From: Polynucleobacter meluiroseus
GTDB lineage: Bacteria; Pseudomonadota; Gammaproteobacteria; Burkholderiales; Burkholderiaceae
Direction of reading: 5' to 3'
Length of the DNA: 18,244 nucleotides
Assembly (NCBI GenBank): GCA_945867755.1
Contig: CAMBJN010000010.1
Coordinates: forward strand, 1 to 18,244
Shown here: piece by piece, positions 14,640 to 18,244 of the stretch
How positions within the stretch are numbered: position 1 is the first letter of the stretch
Layout of the letters: every line of letters begins with the position of its first letter
Made by a program: the position numbers and the translations under genes
The notes under the pieces: model-generated
Told to the model about the DNA's origin: nothing
The model's input: only the letters and a program-made list of their open reading frames with translations
Databases searched by the model: none

Positions 14640-17388
14640 GGTTACTGGTCTTCTTAAGAAAATATTTGGCAGTCGAAATGATCGACTCTTAAAACAATAT
14701 AAGGGCATTGTCGCTCAGATTAATAGTCTGGAGCAGGGCATTGCCTCGCTTGATGATGCTGCATTGCAGGCAAAGACGGTTGAATTCAAGTCAAAATTGG
14801 CTGCAGGCCAAACAATGGACGAAATCTTGCCTGAGGCCTTCGCTGTTGTTCGTGAAGCCAGTAAGCGCTCTATGAATATGCGCCATTTTGACGTTCAGAT
14901 GGTTGGTGGTTTAGCTCTTCATCAAGGAAAAATCGCAGAAATGAGAACCGGTGAAGGTAAAACTTTGACCGCTACCCTACCGGTGTATTTGAACGCTTTA
15001 ACTGGTAAAGGTGTTCACGTTGTGACTGTGAATGATTATTTGGCACAACGTGATGCTGAATGGATGGCAAAGCTTTACAACTTCTTGGGCTTGAGTGTGG
15101 GTATTAATTTGTCACAAATGGAGCATGAGGCCAAGAAAAAAGCTTACAACTCAGATATCACTTACGGAACAAACAACGAATTTGGCTTTGATTATTTGCG
15201 CGATAACATGATTCAAGAGTTGGATCAGCGCGTACAGCGCGGCGTGGCTTATGCGATCGTTGACGAAGTTGACTCAATTTTGATTGACGAGGCACGTACG
15301 CCTTTGATCATTTCTGGTCAAGCAGAAGACCATACAGAAATTTATGTGGCGATGAATGCTTTGCCACAATATTTAACTCGACAATATGGCGAAGAAAAAG
15401 CCGATGGCTCTGGCGTTATCACCCCCGGAGATTACATTGTTGATGAAAAATCTCACCAAGTATTTTTAACTGAAGTGGGTCATGAAAAAGCCGAAGTTGC
15501 GCTAGCTCAAATTGGTTTGATTAAAGAAGGGGAGTCTTTGTATGCTCCTCAAAATATCACCTTGATGCACCATGTGTATGCAGCTTTGAGAGCGCATACC
15601 TTATTTAATAAAGATCAACATTATGTTGTGCAAAATGGTGAGGTCGTCATCGTTGATGAATTCACCGGACGACTCATGCAAGGACGTCGTTGGTCCGATG
15701 GTTTGCATCAGGCCGTTGAGGCTAAAGAGGGTGTGGCGATTCAACATGAAAATCGTACATTAGCGACAATTACCTTCCAAAACTATTTCCGCATGTACAG
15801 CAAGCTTGCAGGTATGACTGGTACAGCTGATACAGAAGCCTACGAGTTCCAAGAGATTTACGGTTTAGAAACAGTTATTGTTCCTCCTAATCGTATTAAT
15901 GCGAGGATTGATAGGCAAGATCAAATCTATCGCTCATCGATGGAGCGCTATAACGCGGTAACCAAAGATATCGAAGACTGTTATGAGCGTGGTCAGCCCG
16001 TCTTAGTGGGTACTACATCTATTGAAAACTCAGAATTAATCTCGTCACTCTTGGATAAGGCAAAGTTGCCTCATCAGGTGTTGAATGCAAAACAACATGC
16101 CAGAGAAGCTGAAATCATTGCGCAAGCAGGTCGTCCAAAAATGATCACCATCGCAACGAATATGGCTGGTCGAGGCACCGACATTGTTTTGGGTGGTAAC
16201 GTCGAAAAGCAAGCTGGATTGATCGAGCAGGATGGTGCAGTCTCTCAACAAGATAAAGCGACGCGCATCAAGAAATTGCATGATGAATGGCAAGGCTTGC
16301 ATGATCATGTGGTGAGTGCAGGTGGTTTGCACATCATTGGTACTGAGCGCCATGAAAGTCGTCGTGTAGATAACCAATTAAGAGGTCGTTCTGCGCGTCA
16401 GGGTGACCCAGGTTCATCAAGGTTCTATCTATCCTTAGACGATGCTTTGCTACGCATTTTTGCAGGTGAGCGTCTGAAGTCGATCATGGATCGCTTGCGC
16501 ATGCCAGAGGGTGAGCCAATTGAATCTAGTATGGTGACTCGTTCTATAGAGTCTGCACAGCGCAAAGTTGAAGCCAGAAACTTTGATATCCGTAAGCAAC
16601 TATTGCAATACGATGATGTGGCAAATGATCAACGCAAAGAAGTTTATCGCCTTAGAAATGAAGTTATTGAATCAAAAGATGTTGGTGATTTAGTTACAAA
16701 CTTACGCGAAGCATTTTTCACAGATTTATTCCACGATCACATCCCTGCCGAGTCAGTGATTGAGCAGTGGGACGTTGCCGGATTGCAGCAAATACTTTCA
16801 AGCGATTGGAATTTGTCAGTTGATTTGCAAGCCATCATCGATGCGACAGACACGATCGAGCCGGAAGATCTTCTTGCCAAAGTATTAGAGGCAGCCAAGA
16901 GTCTTTATGATGCCAAAGTTGAGTTGGTGGGCAGAGAGTCTTTTGCTAAGTTTGAATGTTCAGTTATTTTGTATGCTCTAGATACTTCATGGAGAGAACA
17001 TTTGGCGGCTTTGGATCATTTGCGTCAAGGTATTCATCTGCGCGGCTATGCGCAAAAAGATCCTAAACAAGAATATCGTCGTGAAGCATTTGAATTGTTT
17101 TCACGTCTATTAGATACAGTGAAATTAGAAGTGACGCGCACCATCATGGTGGTCAGGATTGAAACTGCTGAAGAATTAGAGCGTGCTTCGGAGTCCATTC
17201 AGGAAGATTTGGCGGATGTGAAAGGTGTGCAGTATCAGCATGCCAGCGTTGATCAATCAGATGATGAGTCTTCTGCGCGCGCCACTGCGCCTCAACCTGT
17301 TCAAGCTGGCCCTAAGGTAGGTCGTAATGATCCATGCCCTTGTGGTAATGGTAAAAAATACAAGCACTGCCACGGACAACTCACTTAA
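14638..17388 (+). CDS. secA: Protein translocase ATPase SecA
   Basis: SecA is the cytoplasmic motor that drives unfolded preproteins through SecYEG using ATP. The 916-residue length is typical for proteobacteria. Seen: the N-terminal FGSRNDRLLKQY at 10-21, Walker A MRTGEGKT at 102-109, the Walker B/DEAD region VDEVDSILIDEARTP at 208-222, the preprotein cross-linking domain (about 225-370), the second nucleotide domain with TNMAGRGTDIVLGGN near 504-518 and RQGDPGSSRFYLSLDD near 590-605, and the helical scaffold and wing. The C-terminal zinc site (C900, C902, C911, H912 in DPCPCGNGKKYKHCHG) binds SecB and phospholipid in relatives. The ATG at 14638 lacks a strong ribosome site. No secM-like reading frame precedes it; instead dciA diverges from the same point. 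Confidence 0.97.
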   Translation: MVTGLLKKIFGSRNDRLLKQYKGIVAQINSLEQGIASLDDAALQAKTVEFKSKLAAGQTMDEILPEAFAVVREASKRSMNMRHFDVQMVGGLALHQGKIAEMRTGEGKTLTATLPVYLNALTGKGVHVVTVNDYLAQRDAEWMAKLYNFLGLSVGINLSQMEHEAKKKAYNSDITYGTNNEFGFDYLRDNMIQELDQRVQRGVAYAIVDEVDSILIDEARTPLIISGQAEDHTEIYVAMNALPQYLTRQYGEEKADGSGVITPGDYIVDEKSHQVFLTEVGHEKAEVALAQIGLIKEGESLYAPQNITLMHHVYAALRAHTLFNKDQHYVVQNGEVVIVDEFTGRLMQGRRWSDGLHQAVEAKEGVAIQHENRTLATITFQNYFRMYSKLAGMTGTADTEAYEFQEIYGLETVIVPPNRINARIDRQDQIYRSSMERYNAVTKDIEDCYERGQPVLVGTTSIENSELISSLLDKAKLPHQVLNAKQHAREAEIIAQAGRPKMITIATNMAGRGTDIVLGGNVEKQAGLIEQDGAVSQQDKATRIKKLHDEWQGLHDHVVSAGGLHIIGTERHESRRVDNQLRGRSARQGDPGSSRFYLSLDDALLRIFAGERLKSIMDRLRMPEGEPIESSMVTRSIESAQRKVEARNFDIRKQLLQYDDVANDQRKEVYRLRNEVIESKDVGDLVTNLREAFFTDLFHDHIPAESVIEQWDVAGLQQILSSDWNLSVDLQAIIDATDTIEPEDLLAKVLEAAKSLYDAKVELVGRESFAKFECSVILYALDTSWREHLAALDHLRQGIHLRGYAQKDPKQEYRREAFELFSRLLDTVKLEVTRTIMVVRIETAEELERASESIQEDLADVKGVQYQHASVDQSDDESSARATAPQPVQAGPKVGRNDPCPCGNGKKYKHCHGQLT

Positions 17389-17397
17389 AAAATTAAT

Positions 17398-18244
17398 ATG
17401 CCAGTCAATTCCCCATTACCGATTGCCAGTGAATTAAACCCTGTTCAAGGTGTCCGCTTGGGGTATGCAGAGGCTGGCATTAAAAGACCTGGTCGCAAAG
17501 ACGTTCTGGTCATTGAACTCAATGAAGGTTCTAGTGTTGCTGGTGTTTTTACAAAAAATCGTTTTTGTGCAGCGCCGGTACAAATTTGTAGAGAGCATTT
17601 GCTGGCATCAGCAAAGAGTGGTTTGGATATTCGAGCATTGATCATCAACACAGGTAATGCCAACGCGGGTACTGGCGAATCTGGTTATAAAAATGCGATG
17701 CGCACATGTGAAGAGTTGGCAAAGTTGATGGGCTTGAAAAAAGAGCAAATCTTGCCTTTTTCAACCGGCGTGATACTTGAGCCTTTGCCAGTAGAAAAAG
17801 TCATTGCTGGCATGCCTCAGGCGATCAGTAATTTAAATGCTGATAACTGGTTCAATGCTGCACATGCCATCATGACCACTGACACCCAAGCAAAAGCTTA
17901 TTCGAAGAAAATTGAGATCAATGGTGAAACGATCACCATCACCGGTATTAGTAAGGGTGCTGGCATGATTCATCCAAACATGGCCACCATGTTGGGTTAT
18001 GTAGCAACCGATGCGAAGGTGTCACCGGCCTTGTTGCAGCAGTTAACGACAGCTGCTGCTGATCTGTCTTTCAATGCCATCACGATTGATGGTGACACAT
18101 CCACCAATGATTCATTCATTGTTATGGCCAGTGGGGCCAGTCAAGTAGAGATTCCAGCTTCAGGTCAGGCGCATGATATTTTCCGTCAAGCATTGATTGA
18201 GGTCTGTCAAAAATTAGCTCAAATGATTGTGCGAGATGGTGAGG
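17398..18244 (+). CDS. argJ: Bifunctional glutamate N-acetyltransferase/amino-acid acetyltransferase ArgJ, 5' part
   Basis: ArgJ transfers the acetyl group from N-acetylornithine to glutamate (and in bifunctional forms also uses acetyl-CoA), feeding arginine biosynthesis. The frame opens at ATG 17398 (MPVNSPLPIASELNPVQGVR) and is still open at the window end after 282 complete codons; the family is usually near 400, so about 30% is missing. Seen: GVFTKNRFCAAPVQICREHL (about 48-67), NTGNANAGTG near 84-93, and the autoprocessing motif KGAGMIHPNMATML at 186-199, in which T197 would become the N-terminal nucleophile after cleavage at A196-T197. DGDTSTNDS near 231-239 is also typical. It begins 9 nt after secA with an A+T-rich spacer and no clear Shine-Dalgarno sequence, so translation may depend on secA coupling. 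Confidence 0.94.
   Translation, partial: MPVNSPLPIASELNPVQGVRLGYAEAGIKRPGRKDVLVIELNEGSSVAGVFTKNRFCAAPVQICREHLLASAKSGLDIRALIINTGNANAGTGESGYKNAMRTCEELAKLMGLKKEQILPFSTGVILEPLPVEKVIAGMPQAISNLNADNWFNAAHAIMTTDTQAKAYSKKIEINGETITITGISKGAGMIHPNMATMLGYVATDAKVSPALLQQLTTAAADLSFNAITIDGDTSTNDSFIVMASGASQVEIPASGQAHDIFRQALIEVCQKLAQMIVRDGE

Noticed and set aside
14640..14708. 23-codon upstream extension of the dciA frame
   Set aside because: It would lie opposite the conserved N-terminus of SecA and its translation (MPLYCFKSRS...) does not resemble the start of DUF721 proteins.
17450..17663. Short open frames on both strands inside argJ
   Set aside because: They are shadows of the argJ frame, which continues to the window end with clear family motifs.

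Overview
This window is a division and cell wall (dcw) cluster followed by the lpxC–secA–argJ region of a Gram-negative bacterium. The protein sequences look like Betaproteobacteria, order Burkholderiales. FtsZ has the 'VVLNEKLFEVMG' form of its central region. MurD has a basic insertion just before 'LKRLMPADALRI'. A Prx5-type peroxiredoxin lies between ftsZ and lpxC, and argJ follows secA. Base composition looks moderate (roughly mid-40s % G+C by eye), which would fit a low-GC member such as a Polynucleobacter-like freshwater bacterium. The genus is an inference and was not tested by any search.

Region 1 (1–11090) is one tightly packed + strand array: murE (3' end only), murF, mraY, murD, ftsW, murG, murC, ddl, ftsQ, ftsA. 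Eight of the nine junctions overlap: TGATG and TAATG by 1 nt, ATGA or GTGA by 4 nt, and murC/ddl by 8 nt. The only gap is 7 nt, before murD. This implies one operon with translational coupling. The Mur enzymes build UDP-MurNAc-pentapeptide (Ddl supplies D-Ala-D-Ala). MraY and MurG make lipid I and lipid II, and FtsW polymerises lipid II at the septum. FtsQ and FtsA connect the periplasmic and cytoplasmic parts of the divisome. murB is not between murC and ddl.

Region 2 (11091–12662) holds ftsZ, set apart by a 72-nt U-rich leader with a near-perfect Shine-Dalgarno sequence, then a 189-nt gap containing a long imperfect inverted repeat (12510–12595). That repeat has a CCTCCT sequence complementary to the ftsZ ribosome binding site and is the most interesting non-coding feature here.

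Region 3 (12663–14639) has a peroxiredoxin gene and lpxC (first committed step of lipid A synthesis) on the + strand. They converge on a DciA/DUF721 gene on the - strand. A hairpin that includes the lpxC stop codon separates the convergent genes and may be a bidirectional terminator.

Region 4 (14637–18244) has secA starting head-to-head with dciA: the two opposite-strand ATG codons share two bases in one CATG. argJ (arginine biosynthesis) follows 9 nt later and runs off the end of the window.

No mobile elements, CRISPR arrays, tRNA or rRNA genes were seen. No intergenic stretch exceeds 300 nt. The window is mostly conserved core genome. I found no new multi-gene system; the points worth a second look are regulatory.
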